64,000 nt of DNA from Salibacterium qingdaonense (GCF_900114715.1 NZ_FOTY01000006.1:62001-126000); one strand, 5' to 3'. Numbered from the stretch's first letter, positions 1 to 9,107 are shown. Notes: generated from the sequence alone by a model not told the origin. Numbers and translations: made by a program.

Positions 1-445
1 TTGCCGCGAAATGATACGCCGCCATCCGGCCGACAAGCTGCCGGTTCAGTTCTTCCGGAAACGGGGAGTAAAGGGTGTTCGTGCGCAGTCCGGCTTCCAC
101 GTGACCGACGGGGATCTGCTTTAGAAAGGCAGCGTACGCACCGACAAAAGTGGTGGTTGTGTCCCCGTGCACGAGCACAACATCCGGTTTTTCCTGCTCC
201 AGTACAGGCTGCAGCCCTTCAAACAGACGCATCGTCAGTTCCTCCAGCCCCTGTCCCGCCTTCATCAAATCGAGGTCGTACTGCGGTGTGAGACCGAATA
301 ATTCAAGCACCTGATCGAGCATCCCGCGGTGCTGGGCGGTATTGATGAATACACTTTCCATACCGGGAGTGTCCTGCAGGCCTTTTATAACCGGTGCCAT
401 TTTAATGCCTTCCGGTCTTGTACCGATAATCGTCATCACTTTCAT
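1..445 (-). CDS. mnaA: UDP-N-acetylglucosamine 2-epimerase (non-hydrolysing), N-terminal part
   Basis: The reverse strand from 445 reads [20 protein letters not shown] and continues to the left edge, so only about the first 148 residues are present. The GTRPE motif, a GDTTT motif and the HVEAGLRT motif identify a WecB/MnaA epimerase, which interconverts UDP-GlcNAc and UDP-ManNAc in the cytoplasm for wall-polymer linkage units and capsules. A GGAGG Shine-Dalgarno sequence lies a few bases before the ATG. The gene follows the GT2 gene by about 20 bp and is probably the third gene of its operon. The 3' end is outside the window. Confidence 0.9.
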   Translation of the reverse strand, partial: MKVMTIIGTRPEGIKMAPVIKGLQDTPGMESVFINTAQHRGMLDQVLELFGLTPQYDLDLMKAGQGLEELTMRLFEGLQPVLEQEKPDVVLVHGDTTTTFVGAYAAFLKQIPVGHVEAGLRTNTLYSPFPEELNRQLVGRMAAYHFAA

Positions 446-465
446 AATTAAGAAACCTCCTTCGA

Positions 466-1761
466 TTAAGATGATTTGGCCCGTTTTTCTTTTTTTACCG
501 TTTCACGTCCGCTCGTCTGAAAACGCTGTGTCTTGTACCAGGTCACTTCCTGTTTCGTAAGCATCCGTTTCGCTTCAAGAAAAGTGGCGTGAACAACGAG
601 AGCGAGCCACAGCTGCGAGTAGGTGAAGTACATGAGCACCGCGGTACCGGCGTTTTTCAGCGTCAACTGCCCCCGTTCAAGACTCAGCGCCAGCAGCACT
701 TCTACAAGAAAGAGCAGAAAACCGGTGACAAGCAGGACGTAGGACACCATGCCGATCGTTAAATCAAGATCAACAAACAGATTCGTAACAAAAATCGCAT
801 GTGACAGCAGAATACCTGTGAAAAACAGCAGATACGTGAACAAAAAGTAGAACAGATCAAGGGTGATTTTCCTGTGTTTCAGCCGGTGCAGACCGAGCAG
901 GTATTTCCCGATCACGTATTCATTGCCCCTCGCCCAGCGCATCCGCTGCTTCCACCATACGTTCAGGGTTTCCGGCTCCTGCTCCCACGTCACCGCCGCC
1001 GGAAAAAAGCGGATGTGCCAGCCGAGGTTGTAGACGCGGAAACTGAGTTCTGTATCTTCGGAGAGCGCCTTTTCATCCCAACCCCCGAGTTCATCGAGAA
1101 TCTCCCGGCGGATCGCAAAGTTCGTTCCCGGGATCGTCGCCATGCGGAACCAGAACCAGCGCCCGGCCTGGGCGAGCCACTGAAAGGTCAGGGTTTCCAT
1201 ATTAATAAGACGGGTGAGCAGATTCCGGCCGCCGTTTTGTACCCGGAACTTGCCGACAACTGCGCCGGCATCCGGATCCTTGTTCAGACCAAGCGCGAGA
1301 TACCACACCGCGTCCGGCTCCGGCGTGTTATCCGCGTCATACACGGCAATCACATCTCCGCTGGCGCGCTTCAGGCCCTGGTTCAGTGCTCCAGACTTCC
1401 CTTTTCCACCCTCGGGCGGACGCGTATGCACCGCGTGGATAAATGAATAGCGCGCTGCAAAGCCTTCGACAATCTCTCCCGTCGCATCGCTTGAGTTATC
1501 ATTTACCACGATCACTTCCAGTCTGTCTTTTGGATACTGCAGCGCCGCCATCGCTTTCAGTGTGTCGGCGATAACCATGTCCTCATTATGCGCCGGAATG
1601 AGGATGCTGAAGGAGGGGAGTTCCCCGGGATCTTTTTCCCATGCTGCTTTCAGCTCCCGGTGCCGCCGGTGGTGAAGGTAACCGCCCTGCATAAGAAACA
1701 TGTGGTAAAACAACATGAACCATATAATGAAGAGAGACATATACAGGAGAAAATCAGCCAT
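466..1761 (-). CDS. ydaM: Processive family 2 glycosyltransferase, YdaM-like membrane protein
   Basis: A 431-residue protein. An N-terminal membrane segment ([20 protein letters not shown]) is followed by a GT2 catalytic domain with [22 protein letters not shown] and QRMRWARG, i.e. the D, DxD, ED and QxxRW signature of processive beta-glycan synthases. Several C-terminal membrane helices would form the translocation channel. I chose the ATG at 1761, not the upstream in-frame codons, because AAGGAGGAGG sits just before it. The start overlaps the YdaL stop by 8 bp, indicating translational coupling. The YdaL-YdaM pair resembles part of the B. subtilis ydaJKLMN exopolysaccharide operon. A ydaN/bcsB-like partner is not seen. 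The actual polymer is unknown. Confidence 0.85.
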   Translation of the reverse strand: MADFLLYMSLFIIWFMLFYHMFLMQGGYLHHRRHRELKAAWEKDPGELPSFSILIPAHNEDMVIADTLKAMAALQYPKDRLEVIVVNDNSSDATGEIVEGFAARYSFIHAVHTRPPEGGKGKSGALNQGLKRASGDVIAVYDADNTPEPDAVWYLALGLNKDPDAGAVVGKFRVQNGGRNLLTRLINMETLTFQWLAQAGRWFWFRMATIPGTNFAIRREILDELGGWDEKALSEDTELSFRVYNLGWHIRFFPAAVTWEQEPETLNVWWKQRMRWARGNEYVIGKYLLGLHRLKHRKITLDLFYFLFTYLLFFTGILLSHAIFVTNLFVDLDLTIGMVSYVLLVTGFLLFLVEVLLALSLERGQLTLKNAGTAVLMYFTYSQLWLALVVHATFLEAKRMLTKQEVTWYKTQRFQTSGRETVKKEKRAKSS

Positions 1762-3466
1762 GATGAATGTCCTCCTCCTTTTTACGCTGCCGGACGGCAT
1801 AGACACCGAACAGCAGCACCGCCGACATGCCGACCCCGGCTATGCCCCACATCGACTTCTGCACCAGAACTTTGGCGTGGTACGCGGGATAGTCGAGGGA
1901 CGCTGTCATCAATCCGGTTCGGTCAATAGTGGTATCAATGGTTCCGTCTCCGCTTGAGATCACGACGTTCTCCGCACTCGTCGTATTCTCCATCTCTTTC
2001 AAATCCATCCATTCCACATTCGGAATCTGTTCCATTTCCCCCAGCAGCTTCTCCAGCCGCTCCACCCCGAGATAAGGATGGTAGAAACCACCTGCCATTC
2101 CGCCATCTGTAACCTGATACTGATGCGCGCGGTCCATCATCTTCTGCACCGCCTGCTCATCGTCCGGGTGCACGTAGCTGAGCGTTTCCGGCAGCAGGTT
2201 CATCCCGTGGAAAAACGTAGGATTCGAGGCAAGCGGTGTCGTTTCCATCGTGCGCCAGTCCTTGTCATGCAGCTGCACCTGACCGACGTACGTCGAAAAA
2301 TAATCAGATACAACGTTATAACCATTCTGCGACATCGTATAATGCGGCGCTTCAAACGCAAGCGGGTACAGCCCGTAATTCGCAAGCTCCTGAATGCCGC
2401 GGGTCAGGCGTTTTTCAATATACTCCCGTTCAAAAGCAAGGTTCTCTTCCTGCCACGCTTCATAATCCTCCGGGCTGTCAAAATCCGCTTCCGTCCGCAT
2501 ATCCGGCGTTTCCTCCTGCCCGTGGTAAATCGGCATATCGTGCTCCACGTCCCAGAATTCAAAGCCTTCCCCGGTTTCACTGTCACGGAACTGATGGGTA
2601 TAGCCGTGCAGCACGACGCTCCCGCCGTTGTCCTGCATATACCGAATCGCCTGCAGCACCTTCGGAGAATCGCTGAAATGCAGTTCCTCCCCCGTCTCCG
2701 GGTGCGTATACACCGGGATAACCGCCATCATATACGGAATATTACGCTCTTTCAGCAGCTCTGCCACATCCATCAGCTGCTCTGGATCCGCCATCGGGTG
2801 AATATCTTCCAGGCGGATGAACGCCGGCGTGTCGTCCGGTGCCTCTTCATCAAATATTTCATACAATACCTGGCTGAAATACGTCGAGAACGGCGGCACA
2901 AGAGAATTAACGGCTACATGATAATGACCCTGGTTTTCCACGATGACCGGCTGCTCCGTCTCCGCTCCGAGTCCCTCCACAATCACCCGGGTTCCTTCCT
3001 CGATCGTGATCCCATCCAGTTCATGCGGCTCAATCTGCCGCGTTTTATCCGGCTTCCCGGGCATCGACAGAGCCGTAACCGTTCCACATATTGCCGGACC
3101 GACAAAATCAAATCCTTCTCCAAGCCCCGCCGTGTTATAACCGATGGCCGTGACCGGTCCGTTAAAGGTGTCGATTACCTCCGCCGTCCGGCCGGGAAGT
3201 GTTTCTTTTGTGACACCGTAATAAAAGATGTGCGACTTTCCTTCAGTGTCCCCTGCTTCAACGTCCGCAGCGTTCTTAAAAGTAATCGTGTCAGCAAACG
3301 CCCCAAGCGCCATATCGAGAAGGCGCACATCCGCATTCACTTCTCCATCCGTCGTCGTATACAGAACCAGTACGTCCTTTTCCTCCGCCGCCTCTGTTAA
3401 AGCTGGTTCGATCCATAACATGATAATCATTGCAAAAACCATCAGACGTGCCTTCCCCTGCATCAT
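1754..3466 (-). CDS. ydaL: DUF2334 (polysaccharide deacetylase-like) exported protein, YdaL-like
   Basis: About 570 residues. A signal peptide (MVFAMIIMLWIEPALTEA) leads into a large extracytoplasmic domain, and one membrane helix near the C-terminus (WGIAGVGMSAVLLFGVYAV) is followed by a basic tail. RLEDIHP, VVLHGYTHQ and FEAPHY match DUF2334, a divergent NodB-like carbohydrate esterase fold with metal-binding Asp and His residues. It may modify the glycan made by the adjacent GT2 protein outside the membrane. Tandem ATG codons at 3466 and 3463 follow GGAGGAGG, and I took the first. Deacetylase activity is inferred from fold only. Confidence 0.82.
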   Translation of the reverse strand: MMQGKARLMVFAMIIMLWIEPALTEAAEEKDVLVLYTTTDGEVNADVRLLDMALGAFADTITFKNAADVEAGDTEGKSHIFYYGVTKETLPGRTAEVIDTFNGPVTAIGYNTAGLGEGFDFVGPAICGTVTALSMPGKPDKTRQIEPHELDGITIEEGTRVIVEGLGAETEQPVIVENQGHYHVAVNSLVPPFSTYFSQVLYEIFDEEAPDDTPAFIRLEDIHPMADPEQLMDVAELLKERNIPYMMAVIPVYTHPETGEELHFSDSPKVLQAIRYMQDNGGSVVLHGYTHQFRDSETGEGFEFWDVEHDMPIYHGQEETPDMRTEADFDSPEDYEAWQEENLAFEREYIEKRLTRGIQELANYGLYPLAFEAPHYTMSQNGYNVVSDYFSTYVGQVQLHDKDWRTMETTPLASNPTFFHGMNLLPETLSYVHPDDEQAVQKMMDRAHQYQVTDGGMAGGFYHPYLGVERLEKLLGEMEQIPNVEWMDLKEMENTTSAENVVISSGDGTIDTTIDRTGLMTASLDYPAYHAKVLVQKSMWGIAGVGMSAVLLFGVYAVRQRKKEEDIHHG

Positions 3467-3496
3467 GCTCCTCCTCCGTTCTTTGACGTTGTTTTT

Positions 3497-3540
3497 GTTC
3501 TTAATAAAGAACATAAGATATTTGTATATAGAACACAAAT
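3497..3540 (-). promoter_or_regulatory. Candidate promoter and palindromic operator of the ydaL operon
   Basis: Just upstream of ydaL a perfect palindrome GTTCTTAATAAAGAAC lies at 3497-3512. An overlapping sigma-A-like promoter can be read on the minus strand as TTGTGT, a 17-bp spacer and TATGTT. Further AGAACA half-sites occur at about 3530 and 3577. A repressor site around the transcription start is a reasonable guess, but the protein is unknown. Confidence 0.4.
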
Positions 3541-3710
3541 CCCATAGAAACCGCCTTGCTATGTTTATTCGCTATTAAGAACATATATGCATCGAATTTC
3601 GTCGATTTTCTTTTATTTTTAAAATAATTAAAAACAGACCGCTCCTTATACAGGGGAAACACCCGTAAAATGGCTTTTTGCATATGTTCACTATAACGCA
3701 CATGAAACAT

Positions 3711-3751
3711 AAAAAAAGAAGCCTTCCGATGCGTTCTGTCATCGAAAGGCT
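3711..3751 (-). terminator. Rho-independent terminator of fliD
   Basis: GCCTTCCGATG at 3721-3731 pairs with CATCGAAAGGC at 3740-3750 with one mismatch. On the minus strand the stem is followed by a run of seven T residues. It closes the flaG-fliD transcript directly after fliD, where fliS would be expected in other bacilli. Confidence 0.85.
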
Positions 3752-3775
3752 CCTTTTTCATGGATGGCAATCCTA

Positions 3776-5335
3776 TTACATCATTCCCATACCGCCGAGC
3801 TGCTGCTGGATCTGCTGGGCCTGCTGGTTGGCTTCGGCGATCGCTTGCTCCATCCGGGTGAACTGATCATAATACCGATTTTCGGTACGTGTCATACGGC
3901 GTTCAAAATCACTGATTTCGTCGTCCATCTGATTCATTTCCCGGCCTATCGTAAACTGACTCGGATCAAGTGTCGACGGCCCCCCGGCGCGCTCAGAAAT
4001 ATTATCCACTGTCTTGTCCACTTCTTCCCGGAGACGGCGGGCCAGCCCTTTATCTTCAGCATTTTCGCCGTCCGAGGCAAACAGCTGATACACCGATTCC
4101 GCATCCTCGGAAATGGCCTGCTCCAGCTGATCTTCATCCACTTCAAGCTTACCTCCGTCCTGGTAGTTGCTCGTTGTCGTAATCCCCAATTGTGTCAGCT
4201 GGTTAAAAGAACCACCGGTATCTACTGTGTCATAAAGACTGCGCCGCATCGACGTAGTTGCATTAGACAAAATGTCATCACTGCGGAGATACCCGCTCTG
4301 GGATTTTTCCTCCCAATTGGAGATTTCTTCGTCGCTCATCTCACTGCGCTGGTCATCGGTCAGCGGCGGATACTCCCGGTCCCGCTCTTCCGACAACTTG
4401 TCATTTGTTTTTTCAATCAGACTATTATACTCATCCACGAAATTCATAACCGTTTCCTTGATGCCCTCTGTATCCGGACTGACCTGCAGGGAAGCTGAAT
4501 TACCGTTTTCCGCACTTGTTCCATTCAAGGTAATTTCGATGCCGTTTTCTGTAAATGTATTGGATCTTCTATTTGTTTCAATACCATTCAATGTAAATTC
4601 AGCATTTTGTGCTCCTGTGTATTCTGTATCAGCAAAGGAATTGAGGTTCAGTTGATTAGTTAAAAAATCTCCTTCGAATGCCATTTCATTGCCGCCCTCA
4701 TTGAACACTCCCGTTTCACTGCGGGTGACGGAAATATTCCCCGTCTGTTGATCATAGAAAGCACTTACTCCGGCATCAGACCGGTTCACCTCTGACAGCA
4801 CATCATTCAAGGAATCGGATCCCTCGAAGCTGAATTCTTTTTTCTCTGCTTCACCATTTTCGTTGTACGTTGTGATACCGAACTCAATGGTTGAACCTTC
4901 ATTGTAATCGTCAAACTGGTCTGCCAGCGATGCTTCAGGGTCAACATTTCCATCGCTGCCACCAGTTATAGATGAACTTGACTGTACAGAAGCCGCCTCC
5001 GCAAGCTGGGTGACATTGGATACCGTGAAGGTCCCACTTTGTGCATCCGACGCCGCCGATGCCGATACCAGGCTTTCGTTAGTGCTGGTAGTCTGTTTGG
5101 CGGACAAGCTCGACCGCATAAACATATTATCAAAAATCGAGGTGCTGAAGGAGCGGTACTCCCGGTTCATCTCCCGGTAATCTTCCATTTTATACTGCAT
5201 TTGCATCTGTTCCTGCTCCATCTTAATCAGCGGCTGACGCTCCGCCCGCATCAAATCGCTCACCGTCTGGTCAATGTTCATGCCGGATGCAAAACCTGTA
5301 ATTCGATTCGTATTGCTGCCCATACCACTATCCAT
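3776..5335 (-). CDS. fliD: Flagellar filament cap protein FliD
   Basis: 519 residues. FliD (HAP2) caps the filament tip and guides flagellin folding outside the cell. The N-terminal heptad region starts with SNTNRITGFASGMNIDQTV, matching the conserved FliD start (GLASGxD). The central domain is acidic and variable. The C-terminus (NRYYDQFTRMEQAIAEANQQ) is the helical end typical of FliD. A strong AGAGGAGG precedes the ATG. It lies downstream of flaG as in B. subtilis, but no fliS or fliT follows; a terminator comes next. A sigma-D-like -10 box (TCCGATAT) lies about 60 bp upstream. Confidence 0.95.
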   Translation of the reverse strand: MDSGMGSNTNRITGFASGMNIDQTVSDLMRAERQPLIKMEQEQMQMQYKMEDYREMNREYRSFSTSIFDNMFMRSSLSAKQTTSTNESLVSASAASDAQSGTFTVSNVTQLAEAASVQSSSSITGGSDGNVDPEASLADQFDDYNEGSTIEFGITTYNENGEAEKKEFSFEGSDSLNDVLSEVNRSDAGVSAFYDQQTGNISVTRSETGVFNEGGNEMAFEGDFLTNQLNLNSFADTEYTGAQNAEFTLNGIETNRRSNTFTENGIEITLNGTSAENGNSASLQVSPDTEGIKETVMNFVDEYNSLIEKTNDKLSEERDREYPPLTDDQRSEMSDEEISNWEEKSQSGYLRSDDILSNATTSMRRSLYDTVDTGGSFNQLTQLGITTTSNYQDGGKLEVDEDQLEQAISEDAESVYQLFASDGENAEDKGLARRLREEVDKTVDNISERAGGPSTLDPSQFTIGREMNQMDDEISDFERRMTRTENRYYDQFTRMEQAIAEANQQAQQIQQQLGGMGMM

Positions 5336-5393
5336 GATTGGTTCCTCCTCTTGTGATAGAGAACATCATATCCCGAGTTCATTTCTGTAAGTA

Positions 5394-5401
5394 ATATCGG
5401 A
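5394..5401 (-). promoter_or_regulatory. Sigma-D-like -10 box upstream of fliD
   Basis: The minus strand reads TCCGATAT, one base from the sigma-D (SigD) consensus GCCGATAT. The -35 match is weak (TTCA against TAAA at 15-bp spacing). The position about 60 bp before the ATG is suitable. Confidence 0.5.
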
Positions 5402-5499
5402 TAAATCTTCATAAAATGAAGAGAAAACTGGAAAATAGGTAGAAGGTCGGAACGAAGAAAGAGGAACAGCTTTAACACTGCTCCCCTTCTTCTCACCGG

Positions 5500-5862
5500 T
5501 CAGGCTTTTTCGTCCACAATCAGTCCAGCCTGCTGAAGGATTGCTGCCTTCATATCCAGAAACTTTTCCGGAGGCACTTCGCGGATGACTTCATCGGTGT
5601 CCCGATTAAGTACTTGAACATACACCTGTTCCAACTTATCGTGAACATTGAACTTCAAGTCGGTAAACGTCGTCTCAAGCAGTCCATTCATCTCATCGGC
5701 CTGCTCCTGCAGCGTTTTCATATCGGGCATCATCGAAGACTCATCCTGCGCTTTCTCCGAGACCGTTCCTGAAACGGAGTCACTCATGGACACCTGTCCC
5801 CCGGCAGCCTGACCGGCCCGCATCAGATCGGATACTACGGTACCCGACACATGAGCACCCAT
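5500..5862 (-). CDS. flaG: FlaG family flagellar protein
   Basis: 120 residues. The conserved FlaG C-terminal domain is clear: LKFNVHDKLEQVYVQVLNRD followed by TDEVIREVPPEKFLDMKAAI. FlaG proteins influence filament length and are normally encoded next to fliD, as here (yvyC in B. subtilis). The N-terminal half is low-complexity and polar. A GGAGGAAG ribosome-binding site precedes the ATG. A sigma-D-like box lies about 35 bp upstream of the start. Confidence 0.92.
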   Translation of the reverse strand: MGAHVSGTVVSDLMRAGQAAGGQVSMSDSVSGTVSEKAQDESSMMPDMKTLQEQADEMNGLLETTFTDLKFNVHDKLEQVYVQVLNRDTDEVIREVPPEKFLDMKAAILQQAGLIVDEKA

Positions 5863-5896
5863 AACCCTTCCTCCTCCCTATACAGGCTCATGCATT

Positions 5897-5904
5897 ATAT
5901 CGGA
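5897..5904 (-). promoter_or_regulatory. Sigma-D-like -10 box upstream of flaG
   Basis: The minus strand reads TCCGATAT followed by AATG, the same octamer as before fliD and flgM. A weak -35 (GCAA) lies 14 bp further upstream. It would give a leader of about 25-30 nt for flaG. Confidence 0.5.
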
Positions 5905-5934
5905 TAATTTTTGAAAAATTGCACGTCTCCATAC

Positions 5935-5969
5935 AAAAAAAGCCTCCCCTTTTTGTAAGAGAAGGCTTC
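5935..5969 (-). terminator. Terminator downstream of the yjfB-like gene
   Basis: On the minus strand AAGCCTTCTC can pair with GGGGAGGCTT (two G-U pairs) and is followed by a T-run (the A-run at 5935-5941). It separates the yjfB-like transcript from flaG. Confidence 0.75.
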
Positions 5970-5979
5970 CATCATTCCA

Positions 5980-6180
5980 TTAGACGGAAAGATCAACTGA
6001 TGCACCTTTGTGCGGCTGGGCCGCCTGTTGAATAGCCTGGGCACCAGACTTGTCCAGCATCTCGTTCATCAGATTATTCTGCTGCTCACTGGTGTCCATC
6101 GCTTTCTTCATGATCGACATACTCGCCTGTTGCTGCACCTGCGCCTGACTCTGCGCAATCGAAGCTCCTGCGATATCCAT
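5980..6180 (-). CDS. yjfB: YjfB family putative motility protein
   Basis: 66 residues starting MDIAGASIAQSQAQVQQQAS. It is Gln/Ser/Ala-rich and apparently helical, with the pattern of the YjfB family of small sigma-D-controlled proteins found beside flagellar genes; no biochemical function is established. I used the ATG at 6180 because GGAGGTGTTTCA sits directly before it; the longer frame to 6210 lacks such a site. A GTCGATAT box lies about 40 bp upstream, consistent with motility control. Confidence 0.75.
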   Translation of the reverse strand: MDIAGASIAQSQAQVQQQASMSIMKKAMDTSEQQNNLMNEMLDKSGAQAIQQAAQPHKGASVDLSV

Positions 6181-6215
6181 TGAAACACCTCCTAGATATA
6201 GAGAATTCACTGCTA

Positions 6216-6223
6216 ATATCGAC
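6216..6223 (-). promoter_or_regulatory. Sigma-D-like -10 box upstream of yjfB
   Basis: The minus strand reads GTCGATAT with a GTAA or TGTA about 14-15 bp further upstream, close to the SigD pattern TAAA-N15-GCCGATAT. It lies 36 bp before the start codon. Confidence 0.45.
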
Positions 6224-6279
6224 AGATTAATAAAATATTACAAGATAACGATAGTAAAACTTATAAATTTTATTTTATT

Positions 6280-6307
6280 GGGGGATTGATTTTGAAATCA
6301 ATCCCCC
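6280..6307. repeat. Perfect 13-bp inverted repeat
   Basis: GGGGGATTGATTT at 6280-6292 is repeated exactly in inverse at 6295-6307 with only two bases between. Neither side carries a clean T-run, although AT-rich sequence flanks it, so it is a poor classical terminator. It could end transcription of the short frame at 6337-6480 or be a protein-binding palindrome. Confidence 0.6.
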
Positions 6308-6336
6308 TCATTAATAAACACTCATGACACTTTATA

Positions 6337-6480
6337 TTAAAAAATTCGTACAATAAGTAAAAATACTACAATAAGCCAATACGTCACAAACAATAGTTTC
6401 ATTAATAATACTATAGTTTTTGTTAGTTCTTTGATGACTACATCTAGTCCACGTTTGAAACGGTTCAAAAATCTTGACAT
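6337..6480 (-). CDS. Possible 47-residue membrane peptide
   Basis: Reads MSRFLNRFKRGLDVVIKELT, then a strongly hydrophobic helix (IVLLMKLLFVTYWLIVVFLL). A basic amphipathic start plus one membrane span is a plausible small membrane protein, but no good ribosome-binding site precedes the ATG, and the region is AT-rich debris next to IS remnants. I do not recognise it. Confidence 0.3.
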   Translation of the reverse strand: MSRFLNRFKRGLDVVIKELTKTIVLLMKLLFVTYWLIVVFLLIVRIF

Positions 6481-6582
6481 TTTACATAAAAATCTAATAT
6501 TCTTCGCTCCTTGAATGCATGTCAAGGGGCTATATTAATGAGAGTCTATTTCTGATAGCCTATAATAGCACATTCTAATATA

Positions 6583-7140
6583 TTATACAAGATTAGGTCT
6601 TCGTCGGTATGCGTCAAGTTTTTCTCGGTAAGACTGAAAGAAGGCAGTTCCCGGACCTCTCTTGTTGTACACCGTGAATCTCCTACCGCGCTCCGCTTGG
6701 TGGCCTCGCTGGAAGGTCAGGAAAGGCCCTTTACCATATGGCTCTGTGGAATGTGCGGCATGTAGCGGTATGGCCCCGGGGGTTGTCTCGTTGGATGTCC
6801 GGGTCGTATTCAGGAGAATTTCAGTCATCCGCATCATGCGGGCCCATTGGCGCTGCTGTCTCACCGATCGTGGCTGATACCGGTTCAGGTACGCCGCCCG
6901 CAGGGTTTGATTCAGAAGACCCTGTTTAATTTTCACCATGGCCTCTGCACCCCGGGTGCTCCAGTGCATTCCCCTTCTTTTCATCCGGAAGGTGACATGG
7001 CGCTGGTTCGACTCCATAGCCCCCCAGAGGGCAAGCTCCTTCCGGCGGCTCTTCCAGCGTGCTTTCAAACGTCTCCAGCCAAAACCGGAAATACGTTATG
7101 TTAGGCTGAAAAATGTCGGGAATATTTCCACGTCATCATG
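6583..7140 (-). pseudogene. ISLre2/UPF0236-type transposase, C-terminal remnant
   Basis: The minus strand encodes LALWGAMESNQRHVTFRMKR followed by a MHWSTRGAEAMVKIKQG motif, the conserved C-terminal block of ISLre2-family (UPF0236) transposases common in bacilli. There is no proper start. The sequence just before it continues the family pattern in another frame (ETFESTLEEP), so a frameshift is present. The N-terminal half of what looks like the same gene lies at 8641-9107 on the same strand, separated by IS3-family debris. Not functional. Confidence 0.8.
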
Positions 7141-7439
7141 CCGCTTATTTGTTACACTTAAAAACGCCTGACGGCAAAGAAAAAATTCAAGATATACATT
7201 CGAACACGTGATAAACAAGCCCCGTTGGAGAAATCATCCGGAAATAAGGCGTGCATACGACAAATCTGCGGTAAATCGAAAAATCCGTGGAACATTAGTC
7301 GATTCACGGCCGAGCATATGCTGCTTAAACAAAGACATACCGGAATAACAGGTAATCTCACGAATCAGCATGTGAGCGGAGAAGATCGCGCTCCCCTACT
7401 GGACATCATCGCCTGGGCGTGAAACGAAGGACTCCCTCA

Positions 7440-8380
7440 ATACAAAGCATGCGAGGTCTTAGCCCTGCAGAAAAACGCATACAGCGCTGGTGCCGGCAGG
7501 AACAGGAAGAACCGGAAAACCCTCATGAACGCCGGGCCTATACAAAGTGGAAAGCCCCCCCTAAAACAGTCTAACGCCGGAAGAGCGCGAGCTGATGGAC
7601 GATATAATCGCTTCCCGCGAACACGCCGATAACAGTTGTCGGGTTCTTCGTACCGAAGCGATCGATTAGCACAGGGTCTCTATCTCCCACGTTACTTTTT
7701 AGGTAACGATAAAAGCAAAGAATCTGAACGGTCCGGGCGGTGTACAGGCCCGTCGGAAAGCCTCCCATAACAGGCCGTATATAGGAGAAGTAACGGAACC
7801 GAATCAAGTGTGGTTATAGGAAATTTCGATCCTGTGTACGGTGCGACCCTATGAAAAATACTATCTCTATGCGCTCTTAGACCGTTTCAGCCGCAAGTTC
7901 GTAGCCTGGAGAGTTAGTGCCTCCCTGGAGAGTGACGAAGTCCAGTCTCTCTGGGATGAAGCTCTGTTAATCGAAAAGCTTCTCTATTAATCGCAGAGCG
8001 AGCTTCCTGTATCGCTTAGTAATTGCGGTACGCAGATGCGTTCCCACAGCACCGAAGCTTTTTTCGCAACGCTCGGGATTCAACAATACTTTTCCTGGTC
8101 GCTAACGCCGAACGATAACCCGCAGATCGAAGCGTTGTTCAGCACGGTGGAGAACGTGCCGGACTATCCCGGGCGTTTTGAAAGTTTCGAGGAAGCTGAT
8201 CACCATTTTCAGCGCTTCTTTGCCTGGTATAACCAGGAGCACTATCATACGGGGTTGAACATGGTCCAGTCAGTCCGTGTGCACGCAGGAGAGCGGGAGA
8301 CGGTGCTCGATGAACGATATCGGGTGCACGAGCAGACAATGGCCGGACATCGAGCAAGGAACGTCTTATCGGAATCCTGA
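7440..8380 (+). pseudogene. Degenerate IS3-family transposase (OrfB, integrase core)
   Basis: Fragments in shifting plus-strand frames give LTPEERELMDDIIASREHAD, then EVTEPNQVWL-stop, then YYLYALLDRFSRKFVAWRVS, a stop, NCGTQMRSHSTEAF, NDNPQIEALFSTVENV and FFAWYNQEHYHTGLN. This is the order of the IS3/IS150 OrfB rve domain. At least two in-frame stops and frameshifts are visible, and the second catalytic Asp position (SDxGxQ) reads SNCGTQ. The element is dead. It occupies the middle of an ISLre2-type gene. Confidence 0.8.
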
Positions 8381-8640
8381 GGAATCGCCGAAGGGCTACC
8401 CTGGACAACTGCGCCCACACCCGGCAAGCGGTTAAAGGGGCGGGGTCCCGGCTGCCGAGATGCGGTAGCCTCGTGAGACCATGAGTTGGCGGCCAGCTTC
8501 CTTCGGGAGGGAGAGACATTTCCCGCCCCCCAGCCGCCCTCTCTGCTCACGAAGTCAAGTAGCTGCCCAAGGCGACATCGAAAAATCATCACGGTTTCAT
8601 CACTTATTTGAACGACATTTATTGACTAACTGAACCAGAC

Positions 8641-9107
8641 CTCCCGCCCAGATGGAAGTTACGCGGCTTCATCCAGCTCGGTAACCAACCCTTTGTCTGC
8701 TTCAGTCAGAGCCTTTCCGACCCGTTTCACCATAGCTCCCACCGTTTAGTGAGAGAGGCACACCGGCGTCCATTCCTTCAAGAACCTTTCTACTTCCCGA
8801 TAGAGGCTATCAGCCGCCATTTCCGCCATCTTCACCTCCATCAAAGGGATGTACCGCTGATTCGGCTGGAGGCCAGTCGTTCATCCAGCGGATAATGAGA
8901 AGTCCCTTCCTGATCGGTCATCAGGGTGCGCAAGTACTGAACCGGCCCGAATAAAAACAGGACGGTCCTCGCATCGCGCTTCTCAACGTCCCATCCTTCG
9001 TCCTTTTTCGCTTCTCCCACCAAATCACCGAACCAGCTGATCATCAGTTGCTACAGCTTTTCTTCCATGGCCAGGACATTCGTTGTCTCTTTCACTATCT
9101 GGGGCAT
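8641..9107 (-). pseudogene. ISLre2/UPF0236-type transposase, N-terminal remnant
   Basis: From an ATG at 9107 the minus strand reads MPQIVKETTNVLAMEEKL, an internal stop, then WFGDLVGEAKKDEGWDVEKR and SHYPLDERLASSRISG. After a frame change it continues as LMEVKMAEMAADSLYREVER, a further stop, and VGKALTEADKGLVTELDEAA. This follows the N-terminal and central part of ISLre2-family transposases. It ends at about 8641 where IS3-like sequence begins, and pairs with the C-terminal remnant at 6583-7140. Confidence 0.75.

Larger units (their letters stand above)
6583..9107. mobile_element. Nested insertion-sequence remnants (IS3-type inside ISLre2-type)
   Basis: Two halves of one ISLre2-type gene flank about 1.5 kb of IS3-type debris. 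Both are decayed. The composite sits at the left border of the AT-rich glycosylation island. Exact terminal repeats and target duplications could not be settled by eye. The stretches 7141-7439 and 8381-8640 hold no recognisable gene and probably belong to the IS3-type element. Confidence 0.65.

Noticed and set aside
2078-3400. 440-residue open frame on the plus strand opposite ydaL
   Set aside because: It is the complement of a gene with clear DUF2334 motifs and a ribosome-binding site. The translation is Arg/His-rich without domains.
7158-7807. Short frames between the ISLre2 and IS3 fragments
   Set aside because: They lie in decayed IS sequence, change frame and show no conserved motif of their own.
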